Made by a program: the position numbers and the translations under genes
NCBI GenBank assembly: GCA_943325425.2
Contig: CALPPJ020000135.1
Span: forward strand, 1 to 5,073
Length of the DNA: 5,073 nt
Origin: Bifidobacterium breve
GTDB lineage: Bacteria; Actinomycetota; Acidimicrobiia; Acidimicrobiales; Ilumatobacteraceae
Reading direction: 5' to 3'
Shown here: one piece after another, positions 1 through 5,073 of the stretch
Layout: each line of letters begins with the position of its first letter
How positions within the stretch are numbered: the first letter of the stretch is position 1
The notes under the pieces: model-generated
The model's input: only the letters and a program-made list of their open reading frames with translations
The model's database searches: none
Told to the model about the DNA's origin: nothing

Positions 1-403
1 GATTAGCAGTGATGACCTTGCGCATTTCTGCTTCGACGTTGGCCAAATTTTCTTCAGTGAAAACTCGGCCCCCTAAATCGAAGTCGTAGTAGAAACCATT
101 TTCAATTGCCGGTCCGATGGTGTACTTCGCACCTGGATACAAATTCAAGACCGCCTGGGCCATGACATGGGCCGTCGAATGACGTAACACATGACGTCCC
201 CGATCTGAATCAACCGTAATGATCTCGACCGAGTCACCCTGCTTCAACGACTGCGAAAGGTCAACTTGCTGACCGTTAACGACACCGGCAATAGCTGCTT
301 TGCCCAAGTTACGACTAATTGACGTCGCCAAAGTGAGGACAGTTGAATTGTCGGCAACTTCACGCTGGGATCCGTCAGGGAGGGTGATTGATATCTCGGC
401 CAT
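1..403 (-). CDS. thrS: Threonyl-tRNA synthetase, N-terminal part (runs off left edge)
   Basis: Class II cytosolic enzyme that charges tRNA-Thr with threonine. Only the first 134 codons are present; the catalytic core and anticodon-binding domain lie beyond the left edge. Residues 1-65 read as a TGS domain, opening MAEISITLPDGSQREV, which matches the usual ThrRS N-terminus. From about residue 70 the editing (N2) domain begins: HSTAHVMAQAV gives the HxxxH metal/editing pair His75 and His79, followed by GPAIENGFYYDF (97-108), a hallmark of ThrRS. The start is the ATG at 401-403; it fits the family N-terminus without extension. I see no Shine-Dalgarno sequence upstream, but a TANNNT hexamer at 411-416 would allow a leaderless message. 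The gene lies 60 bases downstream of plsC on the same strand. No T-box or long leader fits in that gap. The family assignment is secure; full-length integrity cannot be judged. Confidence 0.96.
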   Translation of the reverse strand, partial: MAEISITLPDGSQREVADNSTVLTLATSISRNLGKAAIAGVVNGQQVDLSQSLKQGDSVEIITVDSDRGRHVLRHSTAHVMAQAVLNLYPGAKYTIGPAIENGFYYDFDLGGRVFTEENLANVEAEMRKVITAN

Positions 404-410
404 TCGTGAC

Positions 411-416
411 AGTTTA
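411..416 (-). promoter_or_regulatory. Candidate -10 element for leaderless thrS transcription
   Basis: Read on the minus strand the hexamer is TAAACT, matching the TANNNT form of actinobacterial -10 elements. It ends 7 bases before the thrS ATG, so transcription would begin at or one base before the start codon. There is no ribosome-binding sequence in front of thrS, which fits. I see no convincing -35 hexamer, so the call is tentative; thrS may instead be read only from upstream promoters through plsC. Confidence 0.3.
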
Positions 417-417
417 C

Positions 418-428
418 GGGCAATGCCC
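418..428. repeat. Short inverted repeat upstream of thrS
   Basis: GGGCAATGCCC on the plus strand is an inverted repeat with arms GGGCA/TGCCC around one central base, or a 4-bp GGGC/GCCC stem with a three-base loop if folded. It sits just upstream of the candidate thrS -10 element, where a regulator could bind. No T-tract follows on the minus strand, so it is a poor intrinsic terminator for plsC. A match this short can occur by chance. Confidence 0.25.
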
Positions 429-463
429 AAGGCGCACTGTGGGATTTGTGGTGAGAAAGCGAG

Positions 464-1201
464 TTAGGAAGTTGAAACAGTCTGCTGATCTTGAACATGA
501 CCAACTTTTGCGGTGGTGATGGGTTCGGAATCGGCAGTTTTCCCGGCATAAACGTTCCGATACACCTGACCGGTCATCGATTGAACTTCAAACATGACTT
601 CATCGATCATTGACCGCCAGGCCATATGCGGATCGGTTGATGTTGTGTAACGCTCGGGTCGAACTGGACGCCCAACCGTGATAGAGCACGAGCGAAAGAG
701 TTTAGGTACTTTGGCGTCAGGTGGCTGGATGTCATCGGTGCCAACGATGCCAACTGGAAAAATTGGGCAACCAATTTTTGTTGCCAACCGAGCAGCGCCA
801 GTGCGGCCCTTATATAAGCACCCATCGCGACTTCGTGTACCTTCGGGAAACATGCCGAAAAGTTCGCCGCGAGTCAAAACACCTTCTGCCGCGTCAAGAG
901 CCGCTTGGCTTTTTTCACCGCCTGAGCGATCAATGGGGATCATTCCCATCATCGGAAAAAGAATTTTGGTTTTCCACGAATCCATGTACTCGGCTTTGCC
1001 GACAAAAGAAATATTGCGTTGGACGACCAACATCAAAAAGGCGGAATCAAGAAAACTCACATGATTGGGACACAGAATTGCCGGACCAGATTCGGGCAAA
1101 CGCTCAAGACCAGATATTTCGATTGACCACAACCGACGAGCAACGGGAGCGAGCGCTGTTCGAGCACGAGTCTGGGCTTTTCCGGCACCTTGTGCTTTCA
1201 T
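464..1201 (-). CDS. plsC: PlsC-family 1-acyl-sn-glycerol-3-phosphate acyltransferase
   Basis: Probable lysophosphatidate acyltransferase making phosphatidate at the inner face of the membrane. The 245-residue product carries the family blocks in order: motif I NHVSFLD (46-52), with catalytic His47 and Asp52 in the HX4D arrangement; motif II around GMIPIDRSGG (86-95); motif III FPEGTRSRDG (118-127), the glycerol-phosphate binding block; and motif IV PIFPVGIVGTDD (146-157). There is no signal peptide. Residues 1-23 are basic and could contact the membrane; the last 25 or so residues are polar and look disordered. The start is the ATG at 1199-1201, because AGGTGATC lies 6 bases upstream; a possible GTG four codons earlier (1211-1213) falls inside that ribosome site. 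The gene is 80 bases downstream of mshC and 60 upstream of thrS. Actinobacteria often carry several PlsC paralogues, so the acceptor could be another lysolipid. The family is certain; exact substrate is not. Confidence 0.9.
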   Translation of the reverse strand: MKAQGAGKAQTRARTALAPVARRLWSIEISGLERLPESGPAILCPNHVSFLDSAFLMLVVQRNISFVGKAEYMDSWKTKILFPMMGMIPIDRSGGEKSQAALDAAEGVLTRGELFGMFPEGTRSRDGCLYKGRTGAARLATKIGCPIFPVGIVGTDDIQPPDAKVPKLFRSCSITVGRPVRPERYTTSTDPHMAWRSMIDEVMFEVQSMTGQVYRNVYAGKTADSEPITTAKVGHVQDQQTVSTS

Positions 1202-1207
1202 GGCTGA

Positions 1208-1215
1208 GATCACCT
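1208..1215 (-). promoter_or_regulatory. Strong Shine-Dalgarno sequence deciding the plsC start
   Basis: On the minus strand this reads AGGTGATC, an eight-base match to the sequence complementary to the conserved 3' end of bacterial 16S rRNA. Six bases separate its last base from the ATG at 1201. An alternative in-frame GTG start at 1211-1213 lies within the motif and so cannot use it. This favours the 245-residue form of the acyltransferase over a 249-residue form. Confidence 0.7.
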
Positions 1216-1237
1216 GCCTCTCGCGAATGCTGAGCGA

Positions 1238-1243
1238 ATCATA
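1238..1243 (-). promoter_or_regulatory. Weak candidate -10 element upstream of plsC
   Basis: The minus-strand hexamer TATGAT is close to TATAAT and lies in the 80-base AT-richer gap between mshC and plsC. It would start a transcript about 30 bases before the plsC ATG, leaving room for the ribosome site at 1208-1215. No good -35 hexamer stands 16-18 bases upstream. The gap shows no convincing terminator either: only a 4-bp GCGA/TCGC stem follows the mshC stop. plsC could equally be read through from mshC. Confidence 0.22.
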
Positions 1244-1281
1244 TGCATAAATGAATCAATAAGCGAGAAGAAATCGCGTCT

Positions 1282-2409
1282 TTATATGTCAATTCCTAAC
1301 AACGCTGCCGCATTCTTTGCCGAGAAACCTTGGGCAACTGCTTGATCGATCGCCTTCAGAGCTGCAGGAGTGTCAAGATCGTTGTCGAGATGCTCTCGAA
1401 CCTCGTTGAGCAACGTCACTGACTCAGCTGCATTGGCACTGCTCACCCACGATGCCAGGCGGTCTCGGGCGACCGGCATTTGGTCATTGGTCCACTCCCA
1501 TTCAAAGCGGTAGTGGTGATTGATGATGGCCATACGTATCGCGCGGGGATCCCATTCACGACGTAATGCATCCACGAAGACCAAGTTGCCGAGTGATTTG
1601 GACATCTTGGCACCATCCATGAACACCATGGCTACGTGCATCCAATGTTTGACGAACGGTGCACCAGTGGCTGCTTCGCTCTGCGCCCGCTCACACTCGT
1701 GATGCGGGAAGATCAGATCACTGCCACCACCGTGTAAGTCGATCGTCTCACCTAACTCACGTAGTGCTAACGCACTGCATTCAATATGCCAACCGGGACG
1801 GCCAGCTCCCCATACGGCCTCCCATGAGGGTTCGTCGGAAGCCGAGGGGTGCCATAACACGAAATCAAGTGGATCGCGTTTGTTGGGATTATCGACATCG
1901 CCACCACGTTCGCGAGCAAACTCGATCATCTGTTCCCGCGTGTAGTGACTCACACTGCCGAACGAATCAAACTTGCTGACATCGAAATACACTGACCCGC
2001 CTGAAACGTAGGCGAAGCCCCGTTCAAGAACCATCCCGATAAAGCCACGGATATCTGGGATTGCTGACGACGCACGTGGAGTTGAATACACCGGCAAGGC
2101 GTTCAACGCTTCCATATCGCGTTCAAAGCGCGCTTCTTCGCCAGCCGCTAAATCGAGATAGTGCACACCTAGTTGTCGTGCCTTAGCGAAAAGCGGATCA
2201 TCGACGTCAGTGACATTGCGAACACAGCGGACTTCGTGACCGAGATCAATCAGACGCCGCTGTAAGACGTCATAAGCCATGAAAGTGGCGGCATGCCCTA
2301 TATGGGTGGCATCGTAAGGAGTAATGCCACACGTGTACATAAGTACACGCGGGCCTGGTTCGAAAGGCACTATGACCTGACGAGCGGTATCAAACAGCCT
2401 GATTGGCAA
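1282..2409 (-). CDS. mshC: Cysteine:glucosaminyl-inositol ligase MshC (mycothiol biosynthesis)
   Basis: ATP-dependent ligase joining cysteine to 1-D-myo-inosityl-2-amino-2-deoxy-glucopyranoside, the penultimate step of mycothiol synthesis in the cytosol. It is a class I synthetase-like protein of 375 residues. The zinc/HIGH block is CGITPYDATHIGHA (27-40), the form typical of MshC, where cysteinyl-tRNA synthetases have CGPTVYD. Putative zinc ligands are Cys27, Cys211 (HIECSALAL) and a His in FPHHECE (234-240). The nucleotide loop is KMSKS (268-272). The chain ends LLGIDI, like known MshC, and lacks the long tRNA-binding C-terminus of CysRS (about 460 residues). The start is TTG at 2407-2409; it is the only start codon between the in-frame TAG at 2425-2427 and the conserved RLFDT opening. 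It has an AAAGG ribosome site 9 bases upstream. Compared with my recollection of the M. tuberculosis protein, a short N-terminal extension is absent. It is 15 bases downstream of npdG and probably co-translated with it. Confidence 0.93.
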   Translation of the reverse strand: MPIRLFDTARQVIVPFEPGPRVLMYTCGITPYDATHIGHAATFMAYDVLQRRLIDLGHEVRCVRNVTDVDDPLFAKARQLGVHYLDLAAGEEARFERDMEALNALPVYSTPRASSAIPDIRGFIGMVLERGFAYVSGGSVYFDVSKFDSFGSVSHYTREQMIEFARERGGDVDNPNKRDPLDFVLWHPSASDEPSWEAVWGAGRPGWHIECSALALRELGETIDLHGGGSDLIFPHHECERAQSEAATGAPFVKHWMHVAMVFMDGAKMSKSLGNLVFVDALRREWDPRAIRMAIINHHYRFEWEWTNDQMPVARDRLASWVSSANAAESVTLLNEVREHLDNDLDTPAALKAIDQAVAQGFSAKNAAALLGIDI

Positions 2410-2417
2410 GTGACTGA

Positions 2418-2424
2418 CCCTTTT
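2418..2424 (-). promoter_or_regulatory. Ribosome-binding site for the mshC TTG start
   Basis: Minus-strand AAAAGGG begins immediately after the npdG TAG stop and ends 8 bases before the TTG start of mshC. The AAAGG core matches the anti-Shine-Dalgarno. Because it abuts the upstream stop codon, ribosomes ending npdG would cover it, suggesting translational coupling of the two genes. It is also the evidence for accepting the rare TTG start. Confidence 0.55.
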
Positions 2425-3096
2425 CTACTTCTGTTCGGGGATCGAACGAATACCTGTCAACTTAGGCGCAACACGGGTCTTGTAGCGAACATTCAATTGC
2501 AAAAGAACCGCAGTAAATGCCTCAATAGCGGTGGCATTAGAAAGTTGGCCAGCATCAAGTGGTCGACAACCAGGAATCTTGTCAACAATTGCACTGACTT
2601 CGCTCAGCGCAGTCGGGTCGTCTGAGCAGATCAAGACATCTGAATCAATGGGCTCGCCGATATGGCCCAGTTCTTTGGCAGGAAGGTGATGGAAAGCTGC
2701 AACCACGCGACTGCGTGGGACTGCGGCTTGAATATGAGCGGCAACACTTCCGCGAGGCGGCAATAGAGGTTGAAATTCTCCGGCCACTCTGACTAAGGCG
2801 TTGGCCATGCTGATAATGATCTTGCCATCGAGTGCGTCAGCATTGTCTTGTACGGTCGTCGCCGCCGAATCCCAAGGGGTTGCAATAACCACCAGGTCGC
2901 AGGCTGAAGCCGCCGCGTTGTCTCCCCCTGATAAACGTCCTTGCAACTGCGGAAACTTTTCCACGAATTCGTTAGCTATTTCGACGGCTCGTTCGGCCGA
3001 ACGTGAACCAATCACGGCGGTGTATCCAATTGAAGCAAGTCGGGCGGCAAGTGCTGAGCCGGCAGGACCTGTACCACCGAGAATTCCAATGCGCAT
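2425..3096 (-). CDS. npdG: F420:NADP oxidoreductase (NADPH-dependent F420 reductase)
   Basis: Cytosolic enzyme passing hydride between NADP(H) and the deazaflavin cofactor F420; in actinobacteria it usually supplies F420H2 from NADPH. The 223-residue product begins MRIGILGGTGPAGSALA, a Rossmann glycine-rich loop (GGTGPAG, 7-13), then GSRSAERA (30-37), whose Ser/Arg pair is placed to hold the NADP 2'-phosphate. VVIATPWDSA (69-78), AFHHLPAKEL (134-143) and CRPLDAGQLSNATAIEAFT (177-195) match conserved Fno/NpdG blocks. Length is normal for the family. The ATG at 3094-3096 is chosen because it sits directly before the nucleotide-binding strand; upstream in-frame GTG (3123) and ATG (3114) would add nine or six unconserved residues. 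No good ribosome site precedes any of the three. The gene is divergent from fabI and 15 bases, in frame, upstream of mshC. Related NADP-binding families exist, but the C-terminal LDAGQLSNA block supports NpdG well. Confidence 0.9.
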   Translation of the reverse strand: MRIGILGGTGPAGSALAARLASIGYTAVIGSRSAERAVEIANEFVEKFPQLQGRLSGGDNAAASACDLVVIATPWDSAATTVQDNADALDGKIIISMANALVRVAGEFQPLLPPRGSVAAHIQAAVPRSRVVAAFHHLPAKELGHIGEPIDSDVLICSDDPTALSEVSAIVDKIPGCRPLDAGQLSNATAIEAFTAVLLQLNVRYKTRVAPKLTGIRSIPEQK

Positions 3097-3154
3097 ACCT
3101 ACACAATGACACATATTTGCCACGATTCGTTAGTTGACCTTTCTTGAAGAGGGA

Positions 3155-3169
3155 AACAACTAGTTTGTT
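3155..3169. repeat. Imperfect palindrome in the npdG/fabI divergent spacer
   Basis: The perfect core AACTAGTT spans 3158-3165. Flanking AAC and GTT extend it if one extra T at 3166 is bulged out. It overlaps the putative fabI -10 element at 3161-3166 and lies about 60 bases upstream of npdG, so a dimeric regulator bound here could affect fabI and perhaps npdG. Only one copy is visible and its length is modest, so chance is a real alternative. Confidence 0.3.
3161..3166 (+). promoter_or_regulatory. Candidate -10 element for leaderless fabI transcription
   Basis: TAGTTT fits TANNNT and occupies exactly -12 to -7 relative to the A of the fabI ATG at 3173, so the transcript would begin at the start codon. 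fabI has no ribosome site at normal distance; the nearest purine run, GAGGG near 3149-3153, is 19 bases away. TTGACC at 3134-3139 resembles a -35 hexamer, but the 21-base spacer is too long for a standard promoter. Leaderless mRNAs are common in actinobacteria, which makes this plausible but unproven. Confidence 0.38.
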
Positions 3170-3172
3170 CGT

Positions 3173-3940
3173 ATGAGCCTTCTTACAGGTAAGAAAATAG
3201 TTGTCACCGGTGTCCTAACAGATGCCTCACTCGCCTTCGGGGTTGCCAAGTTGGCTCTCGAACAAGAGGCTCAAGTTGTCTTGACTGGGGCTGGTCGAGC
3301 AATGTCGCTGACCCAACGAACGGCGCGTAAGTTGTCCCAAACTGTTGAAGTTCTTGAGCTCGATGTGACAGTTGACGAACATGGTCCGATCGTTCGTGAT
3401 CATTTGGCAGCAACTTGGGGTTCAGTTGACGGTGTCGTGCACTCCATCGGTTACGCACCAGAGGTGTGCCTTGGCGATGATTTCATGGCGGCAAAGTGGA
3501 ACGATGTTGCGACTGCGATGCAGATCAGTGCCTATTCGCTCAAGCATCTCGCTGAAGTATTTGTACCGTTGATGAAGCCGGGTGGCTCAATCGTCGGACT
3601 CGATTTTGACAACACGGTCGCCTGGCCTGCCTACAACTGGATGGGCGTTGCCAAATCAGCTTTAGAAAGTATCAATCGCTACTTGGCGAAAGAACTCGGT
3701 CCGTTAGGTATCCGCTCAAATCTCGTTGCTGCTGGCCCCATCAAAACAATGGCCGCTAAATCAATCCCCGGCTTCAAAAAGTTTGAAGACATTTGGGACG
3801 ATCGTGCACCCCTTGGCTGGGACGTCACTAACGGCGAACCCGTTGCGCGTGCAGTCATCGCCTTGTTATCTGACTGGTTCCCAGCGACCACTGGATCAAT
3901 GATCCACGTGGACGGTGGGTATCACGCCACTGGTGCGTAA
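3173..3940 (+). CDS. fabI: Enoyl-[acyl-carrier-protein] reductase, InhA/FabI type
   Basis: NADH-dependent reductase for the last step of each fatty-acid elongation round (type II synthase, cytosol). The 255-residue short-chain dehydrogenase-fold protein follows mycobacterial InhA closely: GKKIVVTGVLTDASLAFGVA (6-25) is the nucleotide loop of the FabI class; LELDVT (61-66); DGVVHSIGYAP (86-96), including Ser91 at the position of InhA Ser94; GGSIVGLDFD (137-146) with Phe145; and PAYNWMGVAKSALES (152-166) with catalytic Tyr154 and Lys161 in the Y-X6-K spacing. RSNLVAAGPIKT (181-192) and LSDWFPATTGSMIHVDGG (232-249) complete the fold. InhA has about 269 residues; the deficit lies mainly in the substrate-binding loop after GPIKT, which has the E. 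coli FabI length. The gene stands alone on the plus strand, with no fabG in front as in the mycobacterial fabG1-inhA operon. The start ATG matches the family N-terminus and has no clear ribosome site. Confidence 0.95.
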   Translation: MSLLTGKKIVVTGVLTDASLAFGVAKLALEQEAQVVLTGAGRAMSLTQRTARKLSQTVEVLELDVTVDEHGPIVRDHLAATWGSVDGVVHSIGYAPEVCLGDDFMAAKWNDVATAMQISAYSLKHLAEVFVPLMKPGGSIVGLDFDNTVAWPAYNWMGVAKSALESINRYLAKELGPLGIRSNLVAAGPIKTMAAKSIPGFKKFEDIWDDRAPLGWDVTNGEPVARAVIALLSDWFPATTGSMIHVDGGYHATGA

Positions 3941-3966
3941 GGCAGTTTTACAAGCTGTATTTGATG

Positions 3967-3981
3967 GCGGTCAGAGACCGC
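3967..3981. terminator. Hairpin at the fabI/thiolase convergent junction
   Basis: GCGGTC-AGA-GACCGC forms a perfect 6-bp GC-rich stem with a three-base loop; a G-T and a T-A pair can extend it to 3965-3983. It begins 26 bases after the fabI stop and overlaps the last codons of the opposing thiolase gene, whose TGA is at 3971-3973. Neither strand has a T-tract after the stem, so it is not a canonical intrinsic terminator. Its place between convergent genes suggests a transcript-end structure shared by both; chance or coding constraint is possible. Confidence 0.4.
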
Positions 3982-5073
3982 TACGTTCCAAAATGTGGAT
4001 GCCGCAGGCTGAGCCCAAGCCGATGACATGGGCCAGACCAACCTTGGCGTCCTTGATCTGACGATCGCCGGCTTCATTGCGCAAGTGATGACACACTTCC
4101 CAGATGTTGGCGATACCCGTTGCTGCAATGGGGTGACCCTTTGATTCGAGACCACCAGACACGTTGACGGGCATCGAACCATCGCGCCAGGTTGCGCCAC
4201 TCATAAAGAAGTCAACGGCACCACCTTCGGGGCACAACATCAAGTTGTCGTAGTGCACCAATTCAGCAGTCGCAAAACAGTCGTGAAGTTCAACGAGGTC
4301 AAGATCGCTCGGTGAAACACCAGCCTGCTCGTAAGCAATCTTGGCGGCGTTACGCGTCAAGGTATTGACGTCGGGAAGAATCTGACAAGCCTCTTGGTAC
4401 GGATCGGTGGTGAGAACCGAAGCCGATACTTTGATGGCACGGCGTTGCTGTTCTTTTGACAAGGTGCGAAGAACTTCACCCGAAGTAACGACTGCGGCTG
4501 CAGCACCGTCACAGTTAGCTGAACACATCGGACGAGTATTCGGGTACGCGATCATCATGTCGTTCATGATCTCGTCAAGCGTGAAACGCTTCTGGTATGC
4601 AGCCATCGGGTTCAGCACCGAATGAGCGTGGTTCTTTTCCGAGATCTTGGCGAAAAGTTCAAATGAAACACCGCCGTACTTGTGGCCGTACTCCATACCG
4701 ACTTGGGCAAATGTGCCAGGCATGGTGTCAGTTCCGATACGACCATCGGTTGGGAGCACGCTTCCGAAACGGCCACGTGGTTCAAACTTGTTGCCATCTT
4801 TTTTAGAAACCCCGCCACCGCCGAGCAATCCGGCACCAGCAAGCTTTTCAGCGCCGACAGCAAGACCCATTTTCACTTCGCCTGACTTCACAGCCATGAT
4901 GGCGGTGCGCAAGGCAGTTGCACCAGTGGCACATGCGTTCGCCACGTTGTACACCGGGATGCCGGTCTGACCGATTTGCTTTTGCAATGCCTGACCGAAA
5001 CTTGCGCTAGCACCCATCAGGTTGCCCGCTGCCAAAATTCCGATATCGGCCATCGTGACACCAGCATCAGCCA
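3971..5073 (-). CDS. SCP2-type thiolase / acetyl-CoA acetyltransferase family (runs off right edge)
   Basis: Thiolase-fold enzyme of the sterol-carrier-protein-x (SCP2-thiolase) group, likely cleaving 3-ketoacyl-CoAs with CoA. 367 codons are present and the frame stays open to the right edge; residues ADAGVT precede the Met at 5053, so that Met is internal and perhaps 25-40 residues are missing. Numbering from that Met: the nucleophile loop NVANACATGATAL (36-48) holds Cys41; NHAHSVLNPMAAYQK (141-155) resembles the animal SCPx segment; ELHDCFATAEL (255-265) holds the SCP2-thiolase HDCF signature in place of the NEAF of classical thiolases; and SGGLESKGHPIAATG (299-313) holds catalytic His307. 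The CxG cysteine of classical thiolases is absent at HVIGLGSACG (342-351), as is typical of this group. No fused SCP2 lipid-binding domain follows; the stop comes right after HILERSGL. Substrate (fatty acid, sterol side chain or branched acyl-CoA) cannot be told. It converges on fabI. Confidence 0.9.
   Translation of the reverse strand, partial: ADAGVTMADIGILAAGNLMGASASFGQALQKQIGQTGIPVYNVANACATGATALRTAIMAVKSGEVKMGLAVGAEKLAGAGLLGGGGVSKKDGNKFEPRGRFGSVLPTDGRIGTDTMPGTFAQVGMEYGHKYGGVSFELFAKISEKNHAHSVLNPMAAYQKRFTLDEIMNDMMIAYPNTRPMCSANCDGAAAAVVTSGEVLRTLSKEQQRRAIKVSASVLTTDPYQEACQILPDVNTLTRNAAKIAYEQAGVSPSDLDLVELHDCFATAELVHYDNLMLCPEGGAVDFFMSGATWRDGSMPVNVSGGLESKGHPIAATGIANIWEVCHHLRNEAGDRQIKDAKVGLAHVIGLGSACGIHILERSGL

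Noticed and set aside
1202..1213. GTG start for plsC giving 249 residues.
   Set aside because: The GTG is inside the best ribosome-binding sequence, which is well placed for the ATG at 1201.
678..1250. Overlapping plus-strand reading frames opposite plsC.
   Set aside because: Their translations show no recognisable domain, while the minus strand encodes all acyltransferase motifs; they are antisense shadows.
1255..1280. Possible intrinsic terminator after mshC (GCGA/TCGC stem).
   Set aside because: A 4-bp stem with a seven-base loop and no clean T-run is too weak to call.
1282..2409. Annotation as cysteinyl-tRNA synthetase (cysS).
   Set aside because: The CGITPYDATHIGHAAT block, the 375-residue length and the missing tRNA-binding C-terminus fit MshC, not CysRS.
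3097..3123. Longer npdG starting at GTG 3123 or ATG 3114.
   Set aside because: The extra residues (MANMCHCVG) precede the Rossmann strand and do not look like the family N-terminus; the ATG at 3096 fits.
3922..4863. Other long frames on both strands across the thiolase gene.
   Set aside because: They overlap conserved thiolase blocks and have low-complexity, unfamily-like products; no ribosome site or independent motif supports them.
3971..5053. Complete thiolase starting at the ATG at 5051-5053.
   Set aside because: The frame is open upstream with thiolase-like residues (ADAGVT), and a start here would remove the first strand and helix of the fold.
1..5073. CRISPR array, insertion sequence, tRNA gene, phage or defence island.
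   Set aside because: Gaps between genes are at most about 80 bases, no tandem or terminal inverted repeats were seen, and every gene is a recognisable housekeeping or metabolic family member.

Overview
The window looks like ordinary chromosomal DNA from an actinobacterium. By eye it has a moderate, roughly half G+C content, lower than in many members of the phylum. The assignment rests on three genes. There is a mycothiol-pathway ligase (mshC) with the MshC form of the cysteinyl-tRNA-synthetase signature. There is an F420:NADP oxidoreductase (npdG). There is also an enoyl-ACP reductase that resembles mycobacterial InhA more than proteobacterial FabI. A lower-G+C aquatic lineage, for example Acidimicrobiia-like, would fit, but that is inference. 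All genes use standard stop codons and none is visibly broken.

Layout, left to right. On the minus strand, reading from about 3096 down to 1, four genes run head to tail: npdG (2425-3096), mshC (1282-2409), a PlsC-type acyltransferase (464-1201) and the 5' part of thrS (1-403, which runs off the left edge). npdG and mshC are very tightly linked: 15 bases separate them, they share a reading frame, and the mshC ribosome site follows the npdG stop directly. The 80-base and 60-base gaps before plsC and thrS could hold their own promoters. A 76-base divergent spacer (3097-3172) separates npdG from the plus-strand gene fabI (3173-3940). fabI converges on a minus-strand SCP2-type thiolase (3971-5073) that runs off the right edge. 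A perfect 6-bp hairpin lies at the convergent junction.

How the genes fit together: NpdG moves hydride between F420 and NADP(H), and MshC makes the cysteine-bearing precursor of mycothiol, so this pair serves low-molecular-weight redox cofactors. PlsC and FabI serve membrane lipid synthesis. The thiolase points to beta-oxidation or side-chain cleavage of fatty or sterol-like acyl-CoAs. ThrS is translation housekeeping. There is no stretch over 300 bases without a gene, and I see no tRNA, rRNA, CRISPR array, insertion sequence or prophage gene.

I did not find an undescribed system here. The points worth checking are small: a fabI product with InhA-like sequence but an E. coli-length substrate loop, in-frame coupling of npdG and mshC through a TTG start, candidate leaderless starts for fabI and thrS, and an imperfect palindrome over the putative fabI -10 element.
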